Origin: Aristaeella hokkaidonensis
GTDB lineage: Bacteria > Bacillota > Clostridia > Christensenellales > Aristaeellaceae
Direction: 5' to 3'
Assembly (NCBI RefSeq): GCF_018128945.1
Contig: NZ_CP068393.1
Span: 1,302,001-1,366,000, forward strand
Length of the DNA: 64,000 nucleotides
The position numbers and the translations under genes are program-made. The notes under the pieces are model-generated. The model had not been told where the DNA came from, did not search any database, and saw nothing but the letters and a program-made list of their open reading frames with translations. Shown here piece by piece: positions 40,984-50,289 of the stretch (position 1 is the stretch's first letter; each line of letters starts with the position of its first letter).

Positions 40984-43900
40984 TCATTCGAACAACGCCC
41001 TTATTTCCTGTTCGCTCATGCCGCTCAGTACCGTCTCTCCCGGCGTGATCAGCCGCTCGAACAGCGCTTTCTTCCGGGCGCCCAGTTCCACCACCTGTTC
41101 CTCGATGGTTTCGCCGGTCACCATCCGGATGACAGTCACCTTTTTCTCCTGGCCGATCCGGTGTGCCCGGTCCGTCGCCTGTTCTTCCGCGGCGGGATTC
41201 CACCAGGGATCGTACAGGATGACCATATCCGCGCCTGTCAGGTTCAGGCCGGAACCGCCCGCCTTCAGGCTGATCAGGAAGATCTGTCCTTCGCCCTCAT
41301 TGAAGCGGTCCACCATGGACAGCCGTTCTCCGGCCGGTGTATCGCCGTCCAGGTAAAGGGTGGAGAATCCGCTGTCTTCCAGCCGGGTCCGCAGCAGCTT
41401 CAGCATGCTGGTAAACTGGCTGAAGAGCAGGATACGCCTGCCGCTGCGAATCATCTCCGGCATCAGTTCCAGCAGCATCTCTTCCTTGCCGCTTCCGCCC
41501 CGGTAATCGGACATCACCAGCGAGGGGTGACAGCAGATTTCCCGGAGTTCCGTAATGGCACTCAGCACCTCGATGCGTCCCCGTCCGGCGCCCTTTTCCT
41601 CCAGCAGCTTGTTGATCTGGGGCCGCAGGCGTTCCAGGGCTGCCCGGTAAATCTTCTCCTGTTCCGGCGTCATTCGTGCCGTCAGGGTGGTTTCCGTCTT
41701 GTCCGGCAGTTCTTCCAGCACGTCCTGTTTCAGACGGCGGATGAGGAAAGGCTGGATCCGCCTGAGCAGGTCTTCGGCGTTCTCGCCGTCCTGGTACTTC
41801 CGGAGGAAGGTATTGTAGCCCGGCAGATAACCCGGCAGCACAAAGTCAAAGATACTCCAGAGTTCGCCGACTCCATTTTCCATCGGCGTACCGGTCAGGG
41901 CAAAGCGGGTATCCGCCTGCAGTTGCTTCACCGCCTGGGCCGCCACACTGCCGGCGTTCTTGATGTTCTGCGCTTCGTCCAGGATTACAAAACGGAAAGG
42001 ATAATCCTTCAGCAGGGTAATGTCTCTCCGGATCAGCGGATAGCTGGTGATCACCACGTCCATATCGCTGTTCTGGGTAATATGCCGGATTAAGCCTGCC
42101 CGCTGCGTTCCGTTTCCGCTCAGCACTGTCACGCTCAGGTCCGGAGCGAACTTCCTGAACTCGCTCAGCCAGTTATAGGTCAGGGAGGTCGGCGCCACCA
42201 CCAGGCTGGTCCGTCCGGGTTCCCGGGCCGCCAGCATCAGCGCGATAATCTGGGCGGTTTTGCCCAGGCCCATCTCGTCCGCCAGGATACCGCCCATGTG
42301 CATCTTATCCAGCCCGGCCATCCATTCATAGCCGCGCTTCTGGTAATCCCTCAGGCTCAGGCCCGAAGCCATCTCCGGCGCCTCGGTTTCCCCGCCGCCA
42401 TTCGCCAGCGTCTCGGACAGGGCTTTCACCTGCTCGTCCATTTCAATTTTGACGCCGCTGTTCTCCAGCATGCTGGTCAGGTAGCCCGCACGGTATGCCC
42501 GGAGTACGATCGTATCCCGGTTCAGCTCGTTGCCGTCCCGTACCGCGGCCTCGTAGATACCCGCGGCCGTCTCCTGCCAGTTGGCCAGGTCGTTCAGGTC
42601 CAGGAATTCCCCGGTCCGGAGACGGAAGTACCGCCGTTTCCGGCTCAGGGCTTCCATCAGTTCCAGGATTTCATCCACCGGTTCGCCGTCCCGGGTCAGC
42701 ATCAGCTCCAGCCGGTCGCCGTTCATCCGGATGCTTCCGGACAGGATCGGCCGCCGGGGTACAATACGCTTGAAGTCACGGCTGAGGAAAACCTCGCTGA
42801 CTTCCTGCAGGCGCTTGACGCCCTTGCCGACAAAATCAAAGACCGCATCCGTTCCGCTCAGGCGGATATTCTCCCGCCCGACCCGGAAACCGGCATTGGC
42901 CAGGATATCCAGTACCCGGTGCTCCCCTTCCGCGTCCCGGAGCAGCAGCTGTTCTCCCTTATCCAGGGTAATCTTCTTCTTTTCCACGCCGAAGGGATTC
43001 AGCGCAATCTCCCCGTAGGAGAACCGGACGGAAGCGATCACGCTCTTTCCGTCCTTATCCAGGTAAACCTCGCTCTTCAGCGGCAGGCGGACCAGCCGCT
43101 GGCGCAGTTCCTCCCCGATTTCCACCGCGCCGCGGATCTTCAGGTACGGCAGCACCTCGCCGATCACCCGCTCCGTATCCTCCAGCGGGTATTCCATGAG
43201 GCTGCGGCCCTCATACTGGTTTTCATAGATCAGCCGGATCAGCCGGGTCTGTTCCCGTTCCGTCCGGATCAGGCTTCCGCCGGTCATTACCCAGGCACAG
43301 TCCGCCGTTACCGGCTGCAGATCCGGCGGGATTTTTCCGCTCACCTGCAGTCCCCGCGGTCCAAGGTTCACCGTAAAGTGTACCGGCACCTGAACACCCC
43401 GCAGCGGTTTGCAGTGGACAATCTTACCGCTCTGGTCCATGATGCGCAGCACCGTGTCTCCGTCCAGGTCCAGCATTTCCTTCGCAAACGGATCCGGCAG
43501 CCGCATCAGCCGGTTAGCCGCCGGATTCGCCGCCCGGCTTCCCGGCTCCTGCACGGAGCACAGCTTCCGCAGGATGTCCAGCACGCGCATATCATCGTCC
43601 GTGTACCGCATCCACTCAGGCTGATAGGTAAAGTCCTTGCCCAGCGGCAGGACCTCATTCTCATCCGCCGCCGCCAGGAATCCGCGGATATCCTTGATCA
43701 CATAGAGCTTCTTTTCACCGGTCCGCAGGCCGACCCGCAGTTCCTGCCCCGCTTTCTGTGGAAGCACAAGGGTCACTTCCAGCCGGACGTTTGCTTCGGC
43801 GGGCATCTCCCGCAGGATCATATCCGTAAGCTCGGCCGCCGTATCCGGAGCCTGCTTCTTCATCATGCTTTCCGGCACCTTCCGGCGATCCGCGTAAAGC

Positions 43901-44136
43901 CATACCGCCACCGCGTGCCTGCAGCATCCCTTATGCAGGAATACGTCACAGTCGCAGTGAATCACCAGGCGCCGGGTCAGCGTCACGGAATGCAGGCCCT
44001 GGTCCGTCACGGTATAGCGGATCATTCCCTTATCCTCTTCCGCCGTCTTCACCGCACCGATTTCTTCCAGGTCCCGTCCGGCCGCGTATTCCTCCGCCCC
44101 CGCCAGCTTTTCCATCAGCAAAGGATTCAGTCTCAT
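40984..44136 (-). CDS. SWIM zinc-finger SNF2-family helicase
   Basis: A 1050-residue protein. N-terminal SWIM motif (CDCDVFLHKGCCRHAVAVW: CxC...CxH) near residues 75-95, a bacterial SNF2-associated region, then the motor: DEMGLGKTAQIIALML (motif I), VILDEAQNIKN (DEAQ, motif II), ALTGTPMENGVGELWSIFDF (III), and the helicase C lobe with LLFSQFTSMLKLL, ISLKAGGSGLNLTGAD and DRAHRIGQEKKVTVIR. Bacterial SNF2 ATPases remodel nucleic-acid-protein complexes such as RNA polymerase (RapA-like) or act in repair. It has no linked nuclease or methylase, so a defence-island role is not supported here. Confidence 0.9.
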   Translation of the reverse strand: MRLNPLLMEKLAGAEEYAAGRDLEEIGAVKTAEEDKGMIRYTVTDQGLHSVTLTRRLVIHCDCDVFLHKGCCRHAVAVWLYADRRKVPESMMKKQAPDTAAELTDMILREMPAEANVRLEVTLVLPQKAGQELRVGLRTGEKKLYVIKDIRGFLAAADENEVLPLGKDFTYQPEWMRYTDDDMRVLDILRKLCSVQEPGSRAANPAANRLMRLPDPFAKEMLDLDGDTVLRIMDQSGKIVHCKPLRGVQVPVHFTVNLGPRGLQVSGKIPPDLQPVTADCAWVMTGGSLIRTEREQTRLIRLIYENQYEGRSLMEYPLEDTERVIGEVLPYLKIRGAVEIGEELRQRLVRLPLKSEVYLDKDGKSVIASVRFSYGEIALNPFGVEKKKITLDKGEQLLLRDAEGEHRVLDILANAGFRVGRENIRLSGTDAVFDFVGKGVKRLQEVSEVFLSRDFKRIVPRRPILSGSIRMNGDRLELMLTRDGEPVDEILELMEALSRKRRYFRLRTGEFLDLNDLANWQETAAGIYEAAVRDGNELNRDTIVLRAYRAGYLTSMLENSGVKIEMDEQVKALSETLANGGGETEAPEMASGLSLRDYQKRGYEWMAGLDKMHMGGILADEMGLGKTAQIIALMLAAREPGRTSLVVAPTSLTYNWLSEFRKFAPDLSVTVLSGNGTQRAGLIRHITQNSDMDVVITSYPLIRRDITLLKDYPFRFVILDEAQNIKNAGSVAAQAVKQLQADTRFALTGTPMENGVGELWSIFDFVLPGYLPGYNTFLRKYQDGENAEDLLRRIQPFLIRRLKQDVLEELPDKTETTLTARMTPEQEKIYRAALERLRPQINKLLEEKGAGRGRIEVLSAITELREICCHPSLVMSDYRGGSGKEEMLLELMPEMIRSGRRILLFSQFTSMLKLLRTRLEDSGFSTLYLDGDTPAGERLSMVDRFNEGEGQIFLISLKAGGSGLNLTGADMVILYDPWWNPAAEEQATDRAHRIGQEKKVTVIRMVTGETIEEQVVELGARKKALFERLITPGETVLSGMSEQEIRALFE

Positions 44137-44218
44137 GCTCTACTCCCCGCTCACAAAATATCGAACTAATAATAATTCGACTATAAACCAGTTTTTTCCT
44201 TTCTGAAAACAGCTTTGT

Positions 44219-44439
44219 TTAATTCATAATTCACAATTCACGATTACCAATTCATAATTCACAATTCACAATTCATAATTTCAGGAACTCCATCGTCCTC
44301 ACATTGTCATTCCGACTAAGGGCACATCGTGCCCGCATGGAGGAATCTCCTCCGGGGACCTAAACCTTCAAAATATCCGGAACATCTTCTGCATAGAGAC
44401 CATCATAATTGTGAATTATGAATTATGAATTGTGAATTC
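44219..44439. repeat. Element with AATTCATAA/AATTCACAA arms and GTCATTCCGAC core
   Basis: Left cluster 44219-44280 (partly degraded), core GTCATTCCGACTAAG [GGGCAC ATC GTGCCC] GCATGGAGGAATCTCC at 44306-44353, and right inverse cluster 44404-44439. The core hairpin differs from that at 25460-25503 while its flanks are nearly the same. It fills the 333-bp gap between the thioesterase terminator and the SNF2 gene. Confidence 0.65.
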
Positions 44440-44470
44440 AAAAAGAACCTGCCGCAGCAGGTTCTTTTTT
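44440..44470 (-). terminator. Terminator after the thioesterase gene
   Basis: Arms AGAACCTGC and GCAGGTTCT with a four-base loop, flanked by A- and T-runs so it could act on either strand; on the minus strand TTTTTG follows. It overlaps the very end of the thioesterase gene. Confidence 0.75.
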
Positions 44471-44883
44471 CATCCGTTCAGTATCTCTTTCAGCACAGCA
44501 TCAAGATCAGGAATCGCCTTCTTAATCGCAACCGGCCTTCCCGCCGTATCGATAAAGCAGTGATCAGACGCTGCCTCCGCCACCACATTTCCGGTCCGGA
44601 CGTTCCGCATCACATAGGAAAGCGAAATCTTCACCCCGGTATACTGGGTCAGCTTTACCTCGATCTCGATCTCATCGTCATAAGTGCTCGGGTACTTGTA
44701 GTTGCAGGTAAGCGAGACCACAGGAGAAGCAATCCCCTCCGCCTCCAGCCGGGACATGGAAAGCCCCGTCTCAGACAGATAATTCATCCTTGCTTCTTCC
44801 ATAAAACGGATATAGTTGGAATGATGGGTAATCCCCATTTTATCTGTTTCATAGTAATGGACTTTATGGATATATTTACTCAT
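44470..44883 (-). CDS. YbgC-like hotdog acyl-CoA thioesterase
   Basis: A 137-residue 4HBT hotdog protein. The catalytic Asp is in YYETDKMGITHHSNYIRFME, with the helix-capping Asn/Tyr and EARMNYL that follow in this family. These enzymes hydrolyse short acyl-CoA or acyl-ACP esters. It lies 4 bp after the PAS regulator gene and near the fatty acid synthesis operon, so trimming of acyl groups from that pathway is plausible but not shown. Confidence 0.88.
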   Translation of the reverse strand: MSKYIHKVHYYETDKMGITHHSNYIRFMEEARMNYLSETGLSMSRLEAEGIASPVVSLTCNYKYPSTYDDEIEIEVKLTQYTGVKISLSYVMRNVRTGNVVAEAASDHCFIDTAGRPVAIKKAIPDLDAVLKEILNG

Positions 44884-44887
44884 TGGC

Positions 44888-46891
44888 TCACTCCGGTTTG
44901 TTTGATAGTTCGCCGAGGGTGGTTTCCCCCCAGCTGTAATTGGTCAGGTAGCTTCCCTTGAACAGGTTGGCATATTCCTCCCTGCCTGAACAGTACTGAT
45001 ACAGGTCGCACTGCACCTTCTCCATCACAATACGGCGTTTTCCGTCCACCGACTCCACAATGTCCGAGATACCGTATTCCTCCAGGGTGTTCTTCAGGCG
45101 AAGGGCCACCTTGCGGTACCGGGACATGGTCACCGTATTGGCCGGTTCATCCTCCCACAGGAATCCGATTGCTTCCTCCGAGGTGATATAGCCTCCCCGG
45201 CGGTCCACCAGCAGTGCCAGCAGCTCTTTGGATTTCTTGTTGCGGAATGCAATGGGCTTGTCTCCCACAAATACGTCGAAATAACCGAAGGTGCGGATGG
45301 AGACCGTACGGTTCTCCGGCAGTGTTTTCTTCCCGTCCGGTTCCGTATCCTCCACCTGGTACAGCATGACGTATCTCGGCGTTTTGCCGCCGGACTCCTT
45401 CGGGGAGCAGATGGCCTTGATCTTCCGCTCCGTTTCCGTGCCGTAATCGAAATAGGTATATTCCGCCTCACCGGCCCTTAGCAGTTCCAGATAGTCCTCA
45501 TAGGCCGCCTCGCTGTAGGCGACAAAGCTTTCCAGCGGCGTGAACTTTTCGGTCAGGAGGGCCCATTCTTTTTCCGTATATCCAAAGAACTCCTGCACGT
45601 TATCGCTGGCATAGAGCGGTTTGACCTGACCGTCCGCCGAAACCTCAAAGGCGGCGAGTCCGTCAGAGAACTGCATGACCAGGTCCTTCATGTTCTGCTT
45701 CAGTTCATCGTTTTCCGTCTGCAGCACATGCTCCTTGCCTGTCTCCTGGATCCGGCGGCAGCAGTAATAGCTCACCGAATCATCCACCTTGATAAAGATG
45801 CCTGTATATTGTTTCATCTCCCCGCTGCCGGAGCGGGCGTTGTAGGTAATCTGGGGCGGCTTTGCGTCCGGTTCATACAGTCTTTTCTGGCAGAAATCCC
45901 GGAAAAAGCCGCGGAACTTCTCCCGCGATTCCGCCTCCACCGCACCCAGAGTCCACTTGTCCAGCGCTTCATCAATCAGCATGGGGACGTTTTCAAACAT
46001 TTTGAAGGAGGATCCGTCTTCACAGTGCAGGCATTTAACCGTATTGGAATCCAGGTTGAATTCAAAAATCTTGTCATAGACGTCGGTCAGGGCTTTCATA
46101 TAGCGTCTGGTTTCGGCGTCCTTCCGCATCTGGTGCCTGGCGGTGATGTCCATGCAGACGCTCTGGAATTCCTCCGCCCCTTCCTCATTGACGGTCTTTG
46201 TGACCCAGCCGAAAACATAGGCCCGGGTTCCGTCGCAGCGCAGCAGGGCCATCTCCCCGGCAATGGGTGCGTCCGCCGAATAGACACGGTTCAGGTATTT
46301 GGAAAACCGGCGCTGTTCCTCCATCGGAACCATCAGGAAGATATTTCCCTTATACATTTCAAGATAATCCAGTTCTCCTTCCCGGACCGCCGGGCAGCGC
46401 AGGATATCGATCATTTTCTGGTTGATATAGGTCAGCCTTGGCTGCTTTTCGCAAGTATATTTCATAAATCCGCAGGGAATGGTTTCATTCAGGAACTGCA
46501 GATCACTGTTTTCTTTCTTCAGGTCGCTGATGTCCGTCAGCACGGAATTGCCTTCATACGTGCCGTCGTCCAGTCTACGGGAAGTCAGGGTATCCCTTAC
46601 GCAGATCACCGCACCGTCCTTCTTCACAAGGCGGTACTCCCCGGTCAGGGTCTGCTCCCCTTTCGTCCCTTCACGGATCAGTCCGGAATACTTCTCCCGG
46701 TCCGCCGGATGAACCAGCAGTTCATACAGATCCCTGCTGTCATCCAACAGTTCATCCTCTGCGTATCCCACCATCTCACAGAGATTACGGCTTACATAGG
46801 TCAGATGCACCGGCTCATTCAGCTGGTACTGATGGAAGCCGCTGATCCGCCGGCTGAGTATGTCTTCCGTATTGTTCAATCTGTTCATCAC
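44888..46891 (-). CDS. Multi-PAS regulator with SARP/OmpR-type winged helix
   Basis: A 667-residue soluble protein. Three PAS-like domains are apparent (about 1-130 with YVSRNLCEMVGYAEDELLDD; about 130-260; about 400-520 with YASDNVQEFFGYTEKEW), and a C-terminal winged-helix output domain about 545-650 (FGYFDVFVGDKPIAFRNKKS, ELLALLVDRRGGYITSEEAI) like that of SARP/OmpR regulators. There is no kinase domain, so it seems to be a one-component sensor acting on DNA. The stimulus is unknown. It may control the neighbouring thioesterase or fatty acid genes. Confidence 0.75.
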   Translation of the reverse strand: MMNRLNNTEDILSRRISGFHQYQLNEPVHLTYVSRNLCEMVGYAEDELLDDSRDLYELLVHPADREKYSGLIREGTKGEQTLTGEYRLVKKDGAVICVRDTLTSRRLDDGTYEGNSVLTDISDLKKENSDLQFLNETIPCGFMKYTCEKQPRLTYINQKMIDILRCPAVREGELDYLEMYKGNIFLMVPMEEQRRFSKYLNRVYSADAPIAGEMALLRCDGTRAYVFGWVTKTVNEEGAEEFQSVCMDITARHQMRKDAETRRYMKALTDVYDKIFEFNLDSNTVKCLHCEDGSSFKMFENVPMLIDEALDKWTLGAVEAESREKFRGFFRDFCQKRLYEPDAKPPQITYNARSGSGEMKQYTGIFIKVDDSVSYYCCRRIQETGKEHVLQTENDELKQNMKDLVMQFSDGLAAFEVSADGQVKPLYASDNVQEFFGYTEKEWALLTEKFTPLESFVAYSEAAYEDYLELLRAGEAEYTYFDYGTETERKIKAICSPKESGGKTPRYVMLYQVEDTEPDGKKTLPENRTVSIRTFGYFDVFVGDKPIAFRNKKSKELLALLVDRRGGYITSEEAIGFLWEDEPANTVTMSRYRKVALRLKNTLEEYGISDIVESVDGKRRIVMEKVQCDLYQYCSGREEYANLFKGSYLTNYSWGETTLGELSNKPE

Positions 46892-46959
46892 AACTCCTTT
46901 CGCAGAAATGGATTCCTGCCGATAAGATTTGTAAAAAAGGCAAAGCTGTATCGTACATA

Positions 46960-46988
46960 TTTATACTTGAAAACTGACTTTTTTTCAA
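46960..46988 (-). promoter_or_regulatory. Promoter of the PAS regulator gene
   Basis: Minus strand TTGAAA (46983-46988), 17 bases, TATAAA (46960-46965). The -35 box overlaps the stop codon region of the acyl-CoA ligase gene, giving the regulator and thioesterase their own transcription start about 60 bp before the coding region. Confidence 0.6.
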
Positions 46989-48634
46989 ATCTGCCCGGTA
47001 TATGCCTGATTCCGCTGGAGCCCCTTCCGGATTTTCCCGCTGATGGTTTTTGGCATTTCCTTCGCGAATTCAATCAGGCGGATCCACTTATACTCGGCGA
47101 GCCGCCCGTTGCAGAACTCCTTGATTTCATGCTCCAGCTCCCGGGTGGGCGTATATTCCCTGCCGGGAACAATCACCGCCTTGATGGCCTGCCCCCGGAG
47201 CGGATCCGGTACGCCGATCACACTGCACTCCGCCACAGCGGGATGCTCCAGCAGTACATTCTCCACTTCATAGGGACCTACCCGGTAGCCGCCAGTCTTG
47301 ATGATATCGTCAAAACGCCCCCGGAACCAGTAGCGGCCGTTTTCATCCATGCAGGCCGCATCCCCGGTGTGATAGACTCCGTCACGCCATACGTGGCGGT
47401 ACTGTTTTTCATTATCCAGGTAGGCGGTAAATACGCCGGTCTGCTTTCCCGGCTTCTCCGGCACAATCACAACCTCTCCCGTCTCATTCACCCCCGCGGG
47501 TTTACCCTGCTTGTTGCGCAGTTCAATGTGATAGAAGGGTGACGGCACGCCCATGGAGCCCTCCACTGCGCTTGTCCCTTTGAAGTTGGCCAGCAGCAGG
47601 GTCGTTTCCGTCTGGCCATAGCCTTCGCAGAGGGCAAGCCCCGTGCGCTCTGTAAACCTGCGGAACACCTCCGGCGCCAGCATTTCCCCGGCTGTGGAGG
47701 CATGCTTCAGCGTCGGCATATCGGGAATGCCCTTCCGGACCAGGTAGCGATATACAGTCGGCGGCGCGCAGAAGGAAGTCACCCCGTATTGATTGATGAT
47801 ATGAGTCAGCTGTTTCGGCTCAAAATTGTCAAAGTCATAGACCATCACGGCGCTGCCCACCAGCCACTGGCCGTAAAGCTTTCCCCAGGAAGCCTTCGCC
47901 CAGCCTGTTTCCGCCACCGTAAAGTGGAGGCCGTTATCCTCCGCCTGCTGCCAGTATTTCGCTGTCACAATATGAGCCAGCGGATAACTGTAACTGTGGA
48001 TCACGCCTTTCGGATATCCCGTTGTACCTGAAGTGAAGTACAGGATCATCGGATCGTCTGCCTTCGTCGGAACCCGGTCCATTGTGTCCGGTGACGCCTG
48101 CATGGCCGCTGTCAGATTTTCAAACCCTTCCGCCTCGGCCTGCACGCACCAGAGCCATGCGTCCAGGGAGGACTGTTTCAGGGCTTCCCGCACCTTCTCC
48201 GGTACCTGGTTCTGCGCCGTACAGACAATGGCTTTTACAGGAGACGCCTTGAGCCTGTATACCAGATCGCTGACCGTCAGCATATGGGTCACCGGGATCA
48301 TCACTGCCCCCAGCTTGTGCAGGGCAATGGCCGCAAACCAGTATTCATAGTGGCGTTTAAGGATCAGCATCACCCGGTCTCCCTGCCTGATACCCGCATC
48401 CCGGAATACATTGGCCATCTGATTGCTGCAGCGCCGGATCTCTGCAAAACTGAATATATGTTCCTCCCCTTCAGCGTTGCACCACACCAGCGCGCGCTTG
48501 TCCGGGGTTTCCTCCGCGATCCGGTCAACCACGTCATAGCCGAAGTTGAAGTTCTCCGGATAATCCAGCCTGATCTCCTTCAGCATACCGTTTTCATCGG
48601 TCACTTCATGGCAGAATTTCTGGTATATGCTCAT
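46985..48634 (-). CDS. AMP-forming acyl-CoA synthetase (medium-chain type)
   Basis: A 549-residue ANL-family ligase. Adenylate-forming motif LYFTSGTTGYPKGV near residues 203-216, GYGQTETT, the D-R pair in YWFRGRFDDIIKTGGYRVGP and the C-terminal lysine in MPKTISGKIRKG. It activates a carboxylic acid as acyl-AMP and passes it to CoA; the overall look is MACS-like (butyrate to medium-chain acids). It overlaps accA by 4 bp at the end of the fab/acc operon, an unusual partner that could recycle exogenous or released fatty acids. Confidence 0.85.
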   Translation of the reverse strand: MSIYQKFCHEVTDENGMLKEIRLDYPENFNFGYDVVDRIAEETPDKRALVWCNAEGEEHIFSFAEIRRCSNQMANVFRDAGIRQGDRVMLILKRHYEYWFAAIALHKLGAVMIPVTHMLTVSDLVYRLKASPVKAIVCTAQNQVPEKVREALKQSSLDAWLWCVQAEAEGFENLTAAMQASPDTMDRVPTKADDPMILYFTSGTTGYPKGVIHSYSYPLAHIVTAKYWQQAEDNGLHFTVAETGWAKASWGKLYGQWLVGSAVMVYDFDNFEPKQLTHIINQYGVTSFCAPPTVYRYLVRKGIPDMPTLKHASTAGEMLAPEVFRRFTERTGLALCEGYGQTETTLLLANFKGTSAVEGSMGVPSPFYHIELRNKQGKPAGVNETGEVVIVPEKPGKQTGVFTAYLDNEKQYRHVWRDGVYHTGDAACMDENGRYWFRGRFDDIIKTGGYRVGPYEVENVLLEHPAVAECSVIGVPDPLRGQAIKAVIVPGREYTPTRELEHEIKEFCNGRLAEYKWIRLIEFAKEMPKTISGKIRKGLQRNQAYTGQI

Positions 48635-49428
48635 ACTGACTCCTTCATCACCGCACCGGCACCGATTTTGCGGAACCTGTCATACCGTTTCCCCACCAGG
48701 TCAGGATCCGCAGACAGCTCTTCCAGTTCTTCCTTCAGCAGGGTGCGGATTCGGTCATAGAATGCCTTTGTTCCGATTTCCTTTTCAGAAAGAATCCGCT
48801 CGATCACGCCCAGGCTCTTTGCGTCCTCTGCCGTCAGTTTCAGGCTGGCCGCCGCGGTTTCGGCCTTGGCAGCGTCTTTCCAGAGGATGCTCGCGCATCC
48901 CTCCGGAGAGATCACGGAATAGACCGCGTTCTGCAGCATCCATACCCTGTCCGCCACCGCCAGTGCCAGGGCGCCGCCGCTGCCGCCTTCGCCGATCAGG
49001 ATCGAAATAACGGGCACACAAAGGGTGGACATCGCCATCAGGTTTTCGGCAATCGCCTGTCCCTGACCCCGTTCTTCCGCTCCGATCCCGCAGAACGCCC
49101 CGGAGGTATCGATCAGGCAGATCACCGGCCGGCCGAACTTTTCCGCCTGCATCATCAGCCGCAGCGCCTTGCGGTATCCCTCCGGATTCGGCGCGCCGAA
49201 GTTCCGTCCCGTGCGTTCCTTCGCCGTGTGTCCTTTCTCAATGGCAATCACCGTCACGGGACTGCCGTCCAGCCGGGCGATTCCGCCGACAATGGCAGGA
49301 TCATCCGCATACCGCCGGTCCCCGTGGAATTCGATAAATCCCCTGAAAATGTGCCGGATATAATCCAGTCCCGTCGGCCTGTCGTTATTCCGGGCAGTCC
49401 TGACCCGCTTATACGCCGCGTCGCTCAT
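48631..49428 (-). CDS. accA: Acetyl-CoA carboxylase carboxyltransferase alpha subunit
   Basis: A 265-residue crotonase-fold protein: TGLDYIRHIFRGFIEFHGDR, FGAPNPEGYRKALRLM, FGRPVICLIDTSGAFCGIGAEERGQ (split here across 20), GEGGSGGALALAVADRVWML and ISPEGCASILWKD. It is shorter than the E. coli subunit because the N-terminal helices are reduced, as in other Clostridia. It pairs with AccD to transfer CO2 from carboxybiotin to acetyl-CoA, giving malonyl-CoA. Start overlaps the accD stop by one base and its stop overlaps the acyl-CoA ligase by 4 bp. Confidence 0.94.
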   Translation of the reverse strand: MSDAAYKRVRTARNNDRPTGLDYIRHIFRGFIEFHGDRRYADDPAIVGGIARLDGSPVTVIAIEKGHTAKERTGRNFGAPNPEGYRKALRLMMQAEKFGRPVICLIDTSGAFCGIGAEERGQGQAIAENLMAMSTLCVPVISILIGEGGSGGALALAVADRVWMLQNAVYSVISPEGCASILWKDAAKAETAAASLKLTAEDAKSLGVIERILSEKEIGTKAFYDRIRTLLKEELEELSADPDLVGKRYDRFRKIGAGAVMKESV

Positions 49429-50285
49429 CAGACCGCCCTCCCGTCATGCATCTGCAGGATATCAGCCAGGTATTTCTTCTGGGCTGACCGGGGCACAATG
49501 CTGTCCACAAAACCGTGTTCCAGCACAAACTCCGCCGTCTGAAACCCTTCCGGCAGGGCCTTCTTCGTCGTCTGCTCAATCACTCTTGCCCCCGCAAAGC
49601 CCACCGTCGCGCCGGGCTCCGCCAGGATGATATCGGCTTCCATGGCAAAGCTGGCCGTGACCCCGCCCGTCGTGGGATCCGTCAGCACGGCAACATACAG
49701 AAGTCCCGCGTCACTGTGCCGTTTCACCGCCGCGCTGGTCTTGGCCATCTGCATCAGGGATAAAAGCCCTTCCTGCATCCGTGCGCCTCCGGACACGGTA
49801 AACCCGACCACCGGCAGGCGGTACTGCACGGCATATTCAAACAGGGAGGTGATCTTCTCCCCGACAGCGCTTCCCATGCTGCCCATCATAAAGTAGGATT
49901 CCATGACGAACAAGCAGCTTCTCTGCTTTCCGATCATGGCCGTGCCGCAGACAACCGCTTCCTTTTCGCCGCTGGCCGCACGGACTGTCTCAATCTTTTC
50001 CCGGTATCCCGGAAAGTTCAGCGGGTTATCCGCCTGCATTCCGGAAAACAGTTCCCGGAAGCTGTCCTTGTCCGCGATCATCTGGATGCGCTGACGCGCT
50101 TTCATCCGGAAATGATATCCGCAGGCGCAGACCAGGTCATTGGCCCACAGGCGGCTCAGGGGTATTTCTTTATGGCAGTTCGGGCATTTCTTTTCAGGCT
50201 CGCCGGCATCGCGCTGGACGGGTGCGGAAGTCCGCCCGCCTTCTTCCAGCTGATTCATGGGTTTCATAAAATTCAACAATGCCAT
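49428..50285 (-). CDS. accD: Acetyl-CoA carboxylase carboxyltransferase beta subunit
   Basis: A 285-residue crotonase-fold protein with an N-terminal zinc ribbon: CPNCHKEIP then VCACGYHFRM. The second half of the ribbon reads C-A-C where the family usually has C-x-x-C. Further marks are YREKIETVRAASGEKEAVVC, SGGARMQEGLLSLMQMAKT and DPTTGGVTASFA. With AccA it forms the carboxyltransferase. A frame open to 50390 lies within accC; the ATG at 50283-50285 gives the usual start. Confidence 0.93.
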   Translation of the reverse strand: MALLNFMKPMNQLEEGGRTSAPVQRDAGEPEKKCPNCHKEIPLSRLWANDLVCACGYHFRMKARQRIQMIADKDSFRELFSGMQADNPLNFPGYREKIETVRAASGEKEAVVCGTAMIGKQRSCLFVMESYFMMGSMGSAVGEKITSLFEYAVQYRLPVVGFTVSGGARMQEGLLSLMQMAKTSAAVKRHSDAGLLYVAVLTDPTTGGVTASFAMEADIILAEPGATVGFAGARVIEQTTKKALPEGFQTAEFVLEHGFVDSIVPRSAQKKYLADILQMHDGRAV

Positions 50286-50289
50286 TCCG

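Noticed and set aside
40984..44136. Defence-island (phage resistance) helicase
   Set aside because: The SNF2 protein has no linked nuclease, methylase or other defence gene; neighbours are a surface operon and lipid genes.
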